Source: Thioalkalivibrio sp. ALJ12 (GTDB lineage: Bacteria > Pseudomonadota > Gammaproteobacteria > Ectothiorhodospirales > Ectothiorhodospiraceae). From it: DNA of 64,000 bases. The notes under the pieces are model-generated. The model was not told the DNA's origin, did no database searches, and worked only from the letters and a program-made list of their open reading frames with translations. The DNA lies in contig NZ_KB899538.1 in the NCBI RefSeq assembly GCF_000378305.1, positions 434,001 to 498,000 of the forward strand, read 5' to 3'. Each line of letters begins with the position of its first letter. Position 1 is the stretch's first letter. This document shows, one piece after another, positions 13,165 through 24,090 of this stretch. Position numbers and translations under genes: made by a program.

Positions 13165-14478
13165 TCACTTGCCGATGCAGAAACCGGCGAAGATCTCGCC
13201 GAGCAGGGCCTCGTGGTCCTGGCGACCCAGCAGGGCGTCCAGCGCCGCCTCGGCCAGGCGCAGCTCCTCGGCGATCAGGTCGGGCGCAGCGCTGGCCTCA
13301 ATGCGGCCCAGATGCAGCGCCGCCAGGCGCAGGCCATCGAGGTGGCGCGCACGCACGCTGAAGCGCTGCTGCCCGCCCTCGCTGGCACCCAGCCGCTCGA
13401 CGATGGCCTGCTTGAGTTCATCAATGCCCGCACCGGTGCGCGCCGAGATGACGATCCCCTCTGTAGATCGGGAATCCGCGACGCAATCCTGCTTGTTCCA
13501 GACCGTGAGCCGCGGGATCTCGGGCGGGGCCTCCAGCTCGGGGACGGCCTCCGGCCGGGTCAGATCCCGAAGGTCCAGGATCAGGTCGGCCCCGGTCGCA
13601 GCCTCGCGGGCGCGCTGCATCCCGATCTTTTCCACAGGGTCGTCGCTGGCGTGCAGCCCGGCGGTGTCGATCAGTTCCACCGGGATCCCGTGGATGGCGA
13701 TCGGCGAGCGCAGTACGTCCCGGGTGGTCCCGGGGCGGTCGGTGACGATCGCCACCTCGCTCTCGGCCAGTCGATTCATCAGGCTGGACTTGCCGACATT
13801 GGGGGCACCGACCAGGGCCAGACGCAGGCCCTGGGCGAAATAGCGGGCCGGGCGCAGGCGCTCGAGGAGCGCGAGGATGGTCGTGTGCAGGACCTCCGCC
13901 CGCCGGGCGATGTCCGGGGCGGCCTCGGATTCGAGGTCAGTCTCGCCGAAGTCGATCTCGGCCTCGATGACCACGCGCATGTCGCGGATGGCCCGGGAGA
14001 CCGGCTCCAGCTCCGCGGCCAGCGCCCCGTCGAGGCTGGAGCGGGCCAGGCGCGCGGCCTGGGCCGTCTGGGCATGGATCAGATCGGCGACGGCCTCGGC
14101 CTGCGCGAGGTCGAGGCGGCCGTTCAGAAAGGCCTGTTCGGTGAATTCGCCCGGCCGCGCGCGGCGCGCACCGAGGCCGACCGCCGCCGCGACGAGCGCC
14201 TCCAGGAGCACCGGGCTGCCGTGGCCTTGCAGTTCGACCACGTCTTCACCGGTATACGAATGGGGCGCGGGGAAATAGAGGATCAGGCCATCGTCGATGG
14301 TCTCGCCGCTGGCCGGATCAGTGAGGCGGCCGTAATGAGCTTGGCGTGGTCGCAGGCGGTCGCGCCCGGTCAGGCGCCGTGCGATCACCAGCGACTGGGG
14401 GCCCGACAGACGGACCACGCCAATGCCGCCGACCCCCGGCGGGGTGGCGACCGCGACGATGGTATCCGCCACGGTCAC
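13165..14478 (-). CDS. mnmE: tRNA modification GTPase MnmE
   Basis: MnmE (TrmE) is the potassium-activated GTPase that works with MnmG on wobble uridines. It starts with GTG at 14478. The N-terminal folate-binding domain begins DTIVAVATPPGVGGIGVVRL. The G domain carries GAPNVGKSSLMNRL and DTAG. The C-terminus ends FCIGK, the family's diagnostic cysteine motif. The length is 437 residues. It starts 7 bases after the yidC stop. Confidence 0.97.
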   Translation of the reverse strand: MTVADTIVAVATPPGVGGIGVVRLSGPQSLVIARRLTGRDRLRPRQAHYGRLTDPASGETIDDGLILYFPAPHSYTGEDVVELQGHGSPVLLEALVAAAVGLGARRARPGEFTEQAFLNGRLDLAQAEAVADLIHAQTAQAARLARSSLDGALAAELEPVSRAIRDMRVVIEAEIDFGETDLESEAAPDIARRAEVLHTTILALLERLRPARYFAQGLRLALVGAPNVGKSSLMNRLAESEVAIVTDRPGTTRDVLRSPIAIHGIPVELIDTAGLHASDDPVEKIGMQRAREAATGADLILDLRDLTRPEAVPELEAPPEIPRLTVWNKQDCVADSRSTEGIVISARTGAGIDELKQAIVERLGASEGGQQRFSVRARHLDGLRLAALHLGRIEASAAPDLIAEELRLAEAALDALLGRQDHEALLGEIFAGFCIGK

Positions 14479-14485
14479 GGCCCGG

Positions 14486-16192
14486 TCAGCTCTTCTGCTT
14501 GTCCGGGTCCTCGCCGCCCTCGATCTTGCGCGTGATGTACCACTGCTGGGCGATGGAGAACAGGTTGTTGGTGAACCAGTACAGCACCAGGCCCGCCGGG
14601 AAGAAGGCGAAGAAGATCGTGAACACGAATGGCAGCGCCATGAAGATCTTCTGCTGCACCGGGTCCATCGGCGGCGGGTTCAGCTTGTACTGCACGAACA
14701 TGGACACGCCCATCAGGATCGGCAGGATGAAGTACGGATCACGCGAGGACAGATCCTGGATCCACAGCCACCACGGGGCCTGACGCAGTTCCACGCTCTC
14801 CAGCAGCACCCAGTACAGGGCGATGAACACCGGGATCTGCACCAGGATCGGGAGACAGCCACCCAGCGGGTTGATCTTCTCCTTCTTGTACAACTCCATC
14901 AGCGCCTGGTTCATGCGCTGCTTGTCGTCCTTGTAGCGTTCCTTCAGGGCCTGCAGCTTGGGCGCAACCTTGCGCATGCGCGCCATCGAGCGATAGCTGG
15001 TGGCGGACAGCTTGAAGAACGCGAGCTTGATCAGGATGGTGAGCAGCACGATCGACCAGCCCCAGTTGCCGACGACGCTGTGGATCAGATCCAGCAGCCA
15101 GAACAGCGGCTTGGCCAGGAAGGTGAACATCCCGTAGTCGACGGTCAGTTCCAGGCCCTGGGCGATCTGGGAAAGCTCGTCCTGGAGCTTCGGTCCAACC
15201 CACAGTCGGGTCTGGAGCTGCCCGCTCTCGCCCGGGCGCACGGTCAGGGGCTCGGCCGAGTGCAGGCCGATCAGGTATTCCTCGCCAACCTCGCCAGGCA
15301 CGGCGCGGGCATACAGCGCGTTCACCTCGTCATCGCCCGGGACCCAGGCAGAGACGAAATAGTGCTGGATCATCGCGACCCAGCCGCCATGCAGGCGTTG
15401 CTGGATGGGGTCGTCGGCGAGCGACTCGAAACGCTCCCGCTGGTAACTGCCGTCGAAATACGCGGCCCCCGTGAACGTATACAACCACCAGGACTCGCGG
15501 TCCGGGGTCGGCCCGTGGCGCAACTGTCGATACTGGCGCCCACTCCAGGTGGAATCGCCCTGGTTGCGGACCTCGTAACCCACCTCGATCAGATGAGTCC
15601 CGCGGGTAAAGGTGTAGGTCTTGATGACCTCGATCTCGCCATCGTCCGAGACCCAGCGCATCGGGACCTGAAGGGTATCGTCGCCCTCGGCCATCTCGAA
15701 GTGGTCGCCGTCAACCTCGAAATTGGCGTGGTGCGAGGGGGCCCGCCCCTCCATCGCGCGGTCGTTGACGCGGTCGTGCGTCAGGCCACTCTGAGCCACG
15801 TAGCCGCGCACGCGGTGGTCAAACAGGCGAACCGGAACCAGCGGGTCATCCTGCAGATCGCGCGGATACTGCAGCAGGTCTGCGCGCAGGATGGTGCCGC
15901 CACGGGTGTCGATCAGCAGCTCGTGCTTGTCGGTGCGGACGGTGAACTGGCGACGATCCGGCTCCTGGATCGGGCTGATCTCGGACACATCCGCGGCGGC
16001 GGCACGTGGATCGTCCTCGTCCTCGAACTGGGGCGCGTCGGGGACATCCTCCGGGCGGGCATCGGGATCCTCCGCCTCTTGCTCGGCCGTTTCCGGCTGG
16101 GCAGGGGTGCCGTAGTCCTGGTTCCAGGCCTGCCACATCAGGAACAGGACAAAGGCCAGGCTGAGCCACAAAAGGGGACGCAAGTTATCCAT
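14486..16192 (-). CDS. yidC: Membrane protein insertase YidC
   Basis: YidC inserts and folds inner-membrane proteins alone or with SecYEG. The protein (568 residues) has an N-terminal membrane helix (MDNLRPLLWLSLAFVLFLMW), an acidic linker, a large periplasmic beta-rich domain typical of Gram-negative YidC, and a C-terminal five-helix insertase core. The core includes GGCLPILVQIPVFIALYWVL. The acidic linker (residues about 28-65) is longer in Asp/Glu than usual, in keeping with a salt-adapted proteome. Confidence 0.97.
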   Translation of the reverse strand: MDNLRPLLWLSLAFVLFLMWQAWNQDYGTPAQPETAEQEAEDPDARPEDVPDAPQFEDEDDPRAAAADVSEISPIQEPDRRQFTVRTDKHELLIDTRGGTILRADLLQYPRDLQDDPLVPVRLFDHRVRGYVAQSGLTHDRVNDRAMEGRAPSHHANFEVDGDHFEMAEGDDTLQVPMRWVSDDGEIEVIKTYTFTRGTHLIEVGYEVRNQGDSTWSGRQYRQLRHGPTPDRESWWLYTFTGAAYFDGSYQRERFESLADDPIQQRLHGGWVAMIQHYFVSAWVPGDDEVNALYARAVPGEVGEEYLIGLHSAEPLTVRPGESGQLQTRLWVGPKLQDELSQIAQGLELTVDYGMFTFLAKPLFWLLDLIHSVVGNWGWSIVLLTILIKLAFFKLSATSYRSMARMRKVAPKLQALKERYKDDKQRMNQALMELYKKEKINPLGGCLPILVQIPVFIALYWVLLESVELRQAPWWLWIQDLSSRDPYFILPILMGVSMFVQYKLNPPPMDPVQQKIFMALPFVFTIFFAFFPAGLVLYWFTNNLFSIAQQWYITRKIEGGEDPDKQKS

Positions 16193-16200
16193 GAGCGCGA

Positions 16201-16458
16201 CTATTTCCGGGATCGATGCGAGTGGGCGGACAGATGGGGTTCCGGCACGGGGTCATAGCCCCCGGGGGACCACGGGTGGCAACGCAGAATGCGCCGCAGT
16301 CCGAGCCAGAAGCCGCGTGCGACGCCGTGTTTTTCCACCGCCTCGACGGTGTAGGCCGAGCACGTCGGGTAATGCCGGCAATGCGGCGCCATGAACGGGG
16401 AGATGCCGTACTGATAGGCCCGAATCGGCAACAGGGCAATCTTGCGTACAAGGGTCAT
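16201..16458 (-). CDS. yidD: Membrane protein insertion efficiency factor YidD
   Basis: YidD is a small membrane-associated protein that improves YidC-dependent insertion. The 85-residue sequence contains the family signature [20 protein letters not shown] with three conserved cysteines further marked by [15 protein letters not shown]. The start codon overlaps the rnpA stop by four bases (ATGA) and the stop is 8 bases from yidC, the usual rpmH-rnpA-yidD-yidC order. Confidence 0.96.
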   Translation of the reverse strand: MTLVRKIALLPIRAYQYGISPFMAPHCRHYPTCSAYTVEAVEKHGVARGFWLGLRRILRCHPWSPGGYDPVPEPHLSAHSHRSRK

Positions 16459-16805
16459 TGCAGGCGATCCAGCAGCGTTTCCATCTCCGAGCGCAGGGCC
16501 CGTCGGTCACAGGTGCCCGCAGCGGCGCGGGCCAGGACAATCAGGTCCACAGGTGGCAGCGCCGCGCGGCGTTGGCGGAAGGCCTCGCGCGCGATGCGCT
16601 TGACCCGGTTGCGATCCGTGGCGTTGCGCACATGGCGCTTGGCGATCGCGAGCCCCAACCGGGGCTCGCCGCCGCCCTCGCGGGCACGGTACAGCAGCGT
16701 CAAATAGCGGCCACGGATCGGACGCGCGTCGGCGAAGACGTGCCGGTAATCAGCACCGACCAGCAAACGCGCCTGGCGCGGGAAGCCCTGCGCCCCGGCG
16801 GTCAT
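16455..16805 (-). CDS. rnpA: Ribonuclease P protein component
   Basis: RnpA is the protein cofactor of RNase P, which trims the 5' ends of tRNA precursors. The 116-residue basic protein carries the RNR region [16 protein letters not shown] and an N-terminal segment [12 protein letters not shown]. It lies between rpmH and yidD. The C-terminus is short but normal. Confidence 0.95.
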   Translation of the reverse strand: MTAGAQGFPRQARLLVGADYRHVFADARPIRGRYLTLLYRAREGGGEPRLGLAIAKRHVRNATDRNRVKRIAREAFRQRRAALPPVDLIVLARAAAGTCDRRALRSEMETLLDRLQ

Positions 16806-16827
16806 GATGGCCAGCCGGACAGCGCGA

Positions 16828-16968
16828 TCAGTTGGTCGGGCAGAGACGCTTGCGGCCTTTGGCGCGACGGGCGTTCAGGACCTTGCGACCGCCACGGGTG
16901 GCCATGCGGGCACGGAAGCCGTGGGTACGGGCGCGGACAAGCCGACTCGGTTGAAAGGTGCGCTTCAT
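16828..16968 (-). CDS. rpmH: 50S ribosomal protein L34
   Basis: L34 is a small, very basic large-subunit ribosomal protein. The 46 residues begin [20 protein letters not shown] and end with the usual Lys/Arg-rich tail. The reading frame remains open further upstream, but the ATG at 16968 gives the conserved start. It is transcribed away from dnaA, as in most bacteria. Confidence 0.97.
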   Translation of the reverse strand: MKRTFQPSRLVRARTHGFRARMATRGGRKVLNARRAKGRKRLCPTN

Positions 16969-17002
16969 GACGAATCTCGGACAATGGGATAAAGGGCGGA
17001 GA

Positions 17003-17031
17003 AAACTACCGTCAACCGTGCGCGAAGTCAA
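17003..17031 (-). promoter_or_regulatory. Possible rpmH promoter
   Basis: On the minus strand a perfect-start -35 box TTGACT (17031-17026) is followed 17 bases later by a weak -10 TAGTTT (17008-17003). A second TTGACG lies nearby at a shifted register, so the exact pair is uncertain. The region is the 151-base gap between divergent rpmH and dnaA. Confidence 0.4.
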
Positions 17032-17119
17032 TCAGCGAGCGAGACTTGGCTAGCGCACGGGGTCACCATCGGCGTAGACTCAGGGGCCCCCGAACCCTCG
17101 TGATCCCGGAGACCCGCGT

Positions 17120-18487
17120 GTGACTGCCAATACCCTGTGGACAGCCTGTCTGGATCGCCTGCAGGGTCGTGTGAGTGAGCAGCAGCTGAATACCTGGCTG
17201 CGACCCCTGCACGCCGAGGAGGAAGCCGGGGCCTTGCGCCTGCTGGCACCCAACCAGTTTGTCTTCGAACATGTCCGCGACCATCTCCTGAGTTCCATCG
17301 AAGAGGCCGTCAGCGAACTGCGCCCCGGCACCGAAGAGACCGATAGGCAACGCGTTCGCCTGGGGATCGGGGGGACGGAGTGGACCGCCGCGGAGCCCGA
17401 AGGCTCCGCACCTTCACGGGCACCCGCGAGCGCGCCAGCGCGGCGAGCAGCGGTCCCCAAGGGGCCGGTCAGCAACCTGAACCCGGCCTTCACCTTCGAC
17501 ACCTTCGTCGAGGGCAAATCGAATCAACTGGCGCGCGCGGCCAGTCTGCAGGTGGCCGAGAACCCGGGGGTCGCGTACAACCCGCTGTTCATCTATGGCG
17601 GCGTAGGCCTGGGCAAGACCCATCTTATGCACGCGATCGGCAACAGCATCCTGAGCCGGCTGCCGGAAGGCCGGATCATCTACCTGCACTCCGAGCGCTT
17701 CGTCGCCGACATGATCAAGGCGCTGCAGCACAACGCGATCGACGACTTCAAGCAGCACTATCGCACGGCCGATGCCCTCCTGATCGACGACATCCAGTTC
17801 TTTGCGAACAAGGAACGTTCCCAGGAAGAATTTTTTCATACATTCAACGCGTTGCTTGAAGGTCAGCAGCAGATCATCCTGACCTCGGACCGTTATCCGA
17901 AGGAGGTCGAGGGGCTTGAGGAACGGCTGAAATCACGTTTTGGCTGGGGCCTGACCATCGCCATCGAACCCCCGGAGCTGGAGACGCGCGTGGCCATCCT
18001 GCAGCGCAAGGCGGAACAGGCCGGGATCGAGTTGCCAACCGAGGTCGCCTTTTTCATGGGCAAGCGCATCCGGTCCAACATCCGGGAGCTGGAGGGGTCG
18101 CTTCGCCGGGTCATCGCGAACGCGCATTTCACCGGCAAACCGATCACCCTGGACTTCGCCAAAGAGGCGCTGCGCGACCTGCTCGCCGTCCAGAACAAGC
18201 TGATCACCTTGGAGAACATCCAGAAGACCGTGGCCGATTACTACCGCATCAAGGTGGCGGATCTGCTCTCCACTCGCCGCAGCCGCTCGGTGGCTCGACC
18301 GCGCCAGATGGCGATGGCACTCGCGAAGGAACTCACGCAGCACAGCCTGCCGGAGATCGGCCAGGCCTTCGGCGGACGGGACCATACGACGGTCATTCAT
18401 GCCTGTCGCAAGATCGTCGAGTTGCGCGAGGCGGATGCGAGCCTGGATGAAGACTATGCAAATCTGCTGCGGACCCTGAGCAGCTGA
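17120..18487 (+). CDS. dnaA: Chromosomal replication initiator protein DnaA
   Basis: DnaA binds DnaA boxes, melts oriC and loads the helicase. The 455 residues start with GTG. Domain I is residues 1-80, a variable linker about 85-118, the AAA+ domain has the P-loop GGVGLGKT at 160-167 and the Walker B segment LLIDDIQFF, and the C-terminal domain IV carries the DNA-binding signature [13 protein letters not shown]. It starts the dnaA-dnaN-recF-gyrB set. Confidence 0.98.
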   Translation: MTANTLWTACLDRLQGRVSEQQLNTWLRPLHAEEEAGALRLLAPNQFVFEHVRDHLLSSIEEAVSELRPGTEETDRQRVRLGIGGTEWTAAEPEGSAPSRAPASAPARRAAVPKGPVSNLNPAFTFDTFVEGKSNQLARAASLQVAENPGVAYNPLFIYGGVGLGKTHLMHAIGNSILSRLPEGRIIYLHSERFVADMIKALQHNAIDDFKQHYRTADALLIDDIQFFANKERSQEEFFHTFNALLEGQQQIILTSDRYPKEVEGLEERLKSRFGWGLTIAIEPPELETRVAILQRKAEQAGIELPTEVAFFMGKRIRSNIRELEGSLRRVIANAHFTGKPITLDFAKEALRDLLAVQNKLITLENIQKTVADYYRIKVADLLSTRRSRSVARPRQMAMALAKELTQHSLPEIGQAFGGRDHTTVIHACRKIVELREADASLDEDYANLLRTLSS

Positions 18488-18739
18488 CGCTGACGCACAT
18501 CCCTGCAGGTTGACCGAACAAGCTGTGGATAAGATGGGGGGAAGTCGTGCGCAGTCAGCGTAAATTTTTGGTGCCTGATTTCATCCACAGGATAGACACA
18601 GGCGATACAGAGGTTTGAAAGCCGTTTTTTGAATAATAAAAGTCGACAAATCAATTGGTTAAAGGTTTTCCGCACAGGGAGAAGCGGACCTTATTATCAT
18701 CAGTTTTAAATTACTTAAACCCAATTACAGGACACCGCC
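18488..18739 (+). other. Probable replication origin region (oriC) between dnaA and dnaN
   Basis: This 252-base gap has a perfect DnaA box TGTGGATAA at 18524-18532 and a one-mismatch box on the other strand, TCATCCACA, at 18581-18589. A weaker relative, TTTTCCGCA, lies near 18666. The right part (about 18615-18720) is strikingly AT-rich for this genome and could be the unwinding element. Gene context (rpmH-dnaA-dnaN, parAB nearby) supports an origin. I did not see a dense cluster of boxes, so the boundaries are uncertain. Confidence 0.6.
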
Positions 18740-19843
18740 ATGGAACTCTCTTTCCAGCGCGAAGCGATGACTGACGCCCTGCAACGGATTGTCGGGGCGG
18801 CCGAGAAACGTTTGACGATGCCGATCCTCGGCAACGTGCGCTTGCGACCGGATGAACGGGGCGGCATTCGCATGGATACCACCGACCTGGAACTGGCCTG
18901 GCAAGGTGAGGCGACGGGAACCATCCCCGGCGAGTGCGACGTGACAGTATCGGTACGCAAGCTGCTGGATGTGGTAAAGGCGGCACCGGAAGACAGCGAG
19001 ATCCGGGCGACGATCGATGGAGAACGGATGTCCGTGGGGTTCGCTGGCTCGCGTTTCAGTCTGGCCACGTTGCCGGGTGCGGATTTCCCCGACTGGGAGA
19101 GCAAGAGCTCGGAGTGGACCCTGGACATCCCGCAGAACCGGCTGCGTCGGTTGCTTGAGGCGACGATGTTTTCGATGGCGCAGCAGGACGTTCGCTATTA
19201 CCTTCAGGGATTGCTGTTGGTAGCCAGTGGTCACAGCCTGCGCGCGGTGGCAACCGACGGGCATCGACTGGCACTGGCCGAGGCCGAGCTTGACCAGGCG
19301 ATCGATGGACGGATCGAGAAGATCGTGCCGCGCAAGACGATCGCGGAGCTGCGCCGCAACCTGTCGGACGACGATGTACCAGTTCGCGTCGGGTTCAGTG
19401 AGGATCAGGTGCTGTTCGATCTTGGGAATGCGGTGCTGCGCAGCAAGGTGATCGAAGGGCGGTTCCCGGATTACGAGCGCGTGATTCCAGCGGACCTTCC
19501 GGCGACCCTGACGGTGGAACGCGAGCGTCTCAAGCAGGCACTGGCACGCGTATCCATCGTCGCGTCGGACAAGTACCGCGGGGTGCGGATGACGCTTGGC
19601 GATCAGGGCTGTCAGGTCATGACCCACAACGCGGATCGTGAAGAGGCCCAGGAGTCAGTCGAAGCCGAGTATCAGGGCCCGCCGATGGAGATCGGATTCA
19701 ACCTCGGATACCTGGTCGATGTCCTCAATGCCATTGAAACCGATCAGGTCCGGATCGGGCTGCGGGACGGGAACTCCTCGATCCTGGTGCAGGCCGATCC
19801 TACGGGTGGCGCGCGTTACGTCGTGATGCCGATGCGCCTGTAG
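18740..19843 (+). CDS. dnaN: DNA polymerase III beta subunit (sliding clamp)
   Basis: The clamp tethers polymerases and other factors to DNA as a dimeric ring. The 367-residue protein has the three repeated clamp domains. Recognisable parts are TMPILGNVRL near the N-terminus, RAVATDGHRLALAE in domain 2, and the C-terminal end ARYVVMPMRL, which forms part of the partner-binding pocket. An AGGA ribosome site precedes the ATG. Confidence 0.98.
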   Translation: MELSFQREAMTDALQRIVGAAEKRLTMPILGNVRLRPDERGGIRMDTTDLELAWQGEATGTIPGECDVTVSVRKLLDVVKAAPEDSEIRATIDGERMSVGFAGSRFSLATLPGADFPDWESKSSEWTLDIPQNRLRRLLEATMFSMAQQDVRYYLQGLLLVASGHSLRAVATDGHRLALAEAELDQAIDGRIEKIVPRKTIAELRRNLSDDDVPVRVGFSEDQVLFDLGNAVLRSKVIEGRFPDYERVIPADLPATLTVERERLKQALARVSIVASDKYRGVRMTLGDQGCQVMTHNADREEAQESVEAEYQGPPMEIGFNLGYLVDVLNAIETDQVRIGLRDGNSSILVQADPTGGARYVVMPMRL

Positions 19844-19866
19844 TCGCGACCGGGCGAACAGACGCC

Positions 19867-20940
19867 GTGCTGGAAGCCCTGTGGTGGAGGGGGGTGCGAA
19901 ATCTCTCGGAGCAGACGTTCGAGCCGGGCAAAGGTATCAACCGGCTCGTGGGTCCAAATGGCGCAGGCAAGACGTCGGTGCTGGAGGCCTGTCATGTGCT
20001 TGCCGCGGGACGATCGTTCCGGACGCCGCAGCTTCGTCGGGTCGTTCGGTCAGGCGAGAAGGGCCTGTGGATCGGGGGGCGGGTGCGTGACCTGCGTGGA
20101 GGTGAGCATCGCCTGGGCGTGAGCTGGGAAGGCACACGGCGGTCGCGGGTCGACGGGCGATGGATGGAAGGGCATGCCAGCGTTGCGGAGTGGCTGCCGG
20201 TCCGGGTGCTGCATGCGGGATCCTTTGAGCTGCTCACGGGATCGCCGGAGGAACGGCGCCGTTTGCTCGATTGGGGTTGCTTTCATTCCGTTCAGGGGTA
20301 TCGGTGGCACTGGCAGCAATGGAGGCGGGCGCACGAGCAACGCAACGCCGCTTTGCGCAAGGGCGATCGTCGTGCGGCGCGAGAATTTGAACGCCCGCTA
20401 GTCGCCGCCGGTGAGATCATCACGCAGGCGCGACAGGCCTATATCGATCGCTGGGAGAGCAGCACTGCGGAGGCGGCGCGGGCCTTCGGATTTTCGCAGC
20501 GCCTGGAAGGCTTCCAGGTGCACCTTCGTGTTGGCTGGGAACGGGATCGTCCGCTCTCGGACGCAATTGCACGCAGCCGGGCCTCGGACGAAGAGAGGGG
20601 CTTCGGACAGGTCGGGCCGCAACGCGCAGACATCGACCTCCGCTTTGATGGTCGGGTGGCGGCGGAGGCGTCGCGGGGTGAACAAAAAAGGCTGATCACG
20701 GCGTTGACCGGCGGGCAGGCCAGGATGCTCGAACGTGAGGCCGGTAGGGCACCGGTCGTGCTACTGGATGATGTGGTTTCGGAACTGGATGTGGATGCGG
20801 TGGAAGGGTTGATGTGCGGCCTCCAGAACTTCGGGTGGCAGGTACTGGTCACCGCAGTCGAGTCGCGTATCCCCGGGCTGGAGGGTGGGCGATCCACGCG
20901 ATTGTTTCACGTGGAACATGGTGTGGTGACCCCGGACTGA
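19867..20940 (+). CDS. recF: DNA replication and repair protein RecF
   Basis: RecF is an SMC-like ATPase that helps load RecA at gaps with RecO and RecR. It starts with GTG 23 bases after dnaN. The Walker A motif is VGPNGAGKTSVLEA, and the C-terminal half has the ABC-type signature SRGEQKRLITALTGGQA with the Walker B segment VVLLDDVVSELD. The length is 357 residues. The 3' end of the gene contains an exact parS site. Confidence 0.96.
   Translation: MLEALWWRGVRNLSEQTFEPGKGINRLVGPNGAGKTSVLEACHVLAAGRSFRTPQLRRVVRSGEKGLWIGGRVRDLRGGEHRLGVSWEGTRRSRVDGRWMEGHASVAEWLPVRVLHAGSFELLTGSPEERRRLLDWGCFHSVQGYRWHWQQWRRAHEQRNAALRKGDRRAAREFERPLVAAGEIITQARQAYIDRWESSTAEAARAFGFSQRLEGFQVHLRVGWERDRPLSDAIARSRASDEERGFGQVGPQRADIDLRFDGRVAAEASRGEQKRLITALTGGQARMLEREAGRAPVVLLDDVVSELDVDAVEGLMCGLQNFGWQVLVTAVESRIPGLEGGRSTRLFHVEHGVVTPD
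20903..20918 (+). promoter_or_regulatory. parS centromere site inside recF
   Basis: The 16-mer TGTTTCACGTGGAACA reads on the opposite strand as TGTTCCACGTGAAACA, an exact match to the bacterial parS consensus TGTTNCACGTGAAACA. It is within the last 15 codons of recF and about 11 kb from parAB. ParB is expected to bind here and spread around the origin. Confidence 0.9.
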
Positions 20941-20967
20941 GCCGCGCCCCGGCCCCCGCCTTTGCGT

Positions 20968-20973
20968 TATACT
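20968..20973 (+). promoter_or_regulatory. Possible gyrB -10 element
   Basis: TATACT in the context TTTGCGTTATACT lies 34 bases upstream of the gyrB start. No convincing -35 box is visible in the GC-rich stretch before it. The gene could also be read from upstream promoters of the dnaA set. Confidence 0.35.
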
Positions 20974-21003
20974 GCAGTGTCTGTTACCCGCCGGATGCCG
21001 TAA

Positions 21004-23439
<2,436 letters not shown>

Positions 23440-23445
23440 TCCCGG

Positions 23446-23976
23446 ATGGCGATCTTCGTCATCGTCACGATCGCCGGGCTCGTGGGTCTGACTCTGGGCA
23501 TTGCGCGCTTGTACTCCCATCTGGCCGTCCAGGAACGCCAAGTGGTCGGCACCTGGGATCAACTGGAGCGCCTTCTTGTGCAGCGCAACGGCCACTTGCA
23601 GAAGGTCTGCATCCAAGCTGACAGCGGACCACCGGCCGTCCAGGATCTGCACCGATCCTTGCAGCGTCAGGAGACGGCTCGTCGCCGGGGCGACCTGACC
23701 ACCGTCGCCGAAGCGGAGCGCGAAATCCGCGCCCTGTGGGACTCGATATACCAACAACCTATTGATATTAATAGAGAAAGTTTGGACGAGTCGACGCGAC
23801 GGGTCGTCGCTCTGGATCAGGCCATTCGCGACACCCTGATTCGCTATAACGCCGCCCTGCAGACGTATCGGCACACCTGCCGCTCGCCCTTCTACGCACC
23901 GCTCGCCTGGCTCGCCGGAATGGGCCGTTACACACCCTTGCAACCCCCATCCTCCGATCCGGACAATCCTGCCTAG
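23446..23976 (+). CDS. LemA-family membrane protein
   Basis: The 176-residue protein has one N-terminal membrane helix (about residues 2-20) and a helical remainder. The arrangement WDQLERLLVQRNGHLQKVC followed by a C-terminal IRYNAALQTYR and GMGRYTPLQ resembles the LemA fold, whose members are anchored by one helix with a helical bundle outside. The function of LemA proteins is poorly known. It starts six bases after gyrB and has no visible ribosome site. The usual LemA neighbours (TPM domain or HtpX genes) are absent. Confidence 0.6.
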   Translation: MAIFVIVTIAGLVGLTLGIARLYSHLAVQERQVVGTWDQLERLLVQRNGHLQKVCIQADSGPPAVQDLHRSLQRQETARRRGDLTTVAEAEREIRALWDSIYQQPIDINRESLDESTRRVVALDQAIRDTLIRYNAALQTYRHTCRSPFYAPLAWLAGMGRYTPLQPPSSDPDNPA

Positions 23977-24090
23977 CCTTTCCAGCACCCTCCAGCGACC
24001 GGTTCGATGGAGTCTCGCAACGGCGGAACACCCTCCCGGGCCTGTGGTCCGAATGGCATAATTCCCGTCCTACTCGAATCTGGAGTCCAC

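Noticed and set aside
11695-14535. A 946-residue open frame on the plus strand opposite mnmG and mnmE
   Set aside because: Both strands' real genes are well-known families; the long frame reflects few stop codons in GC-rich DNA.
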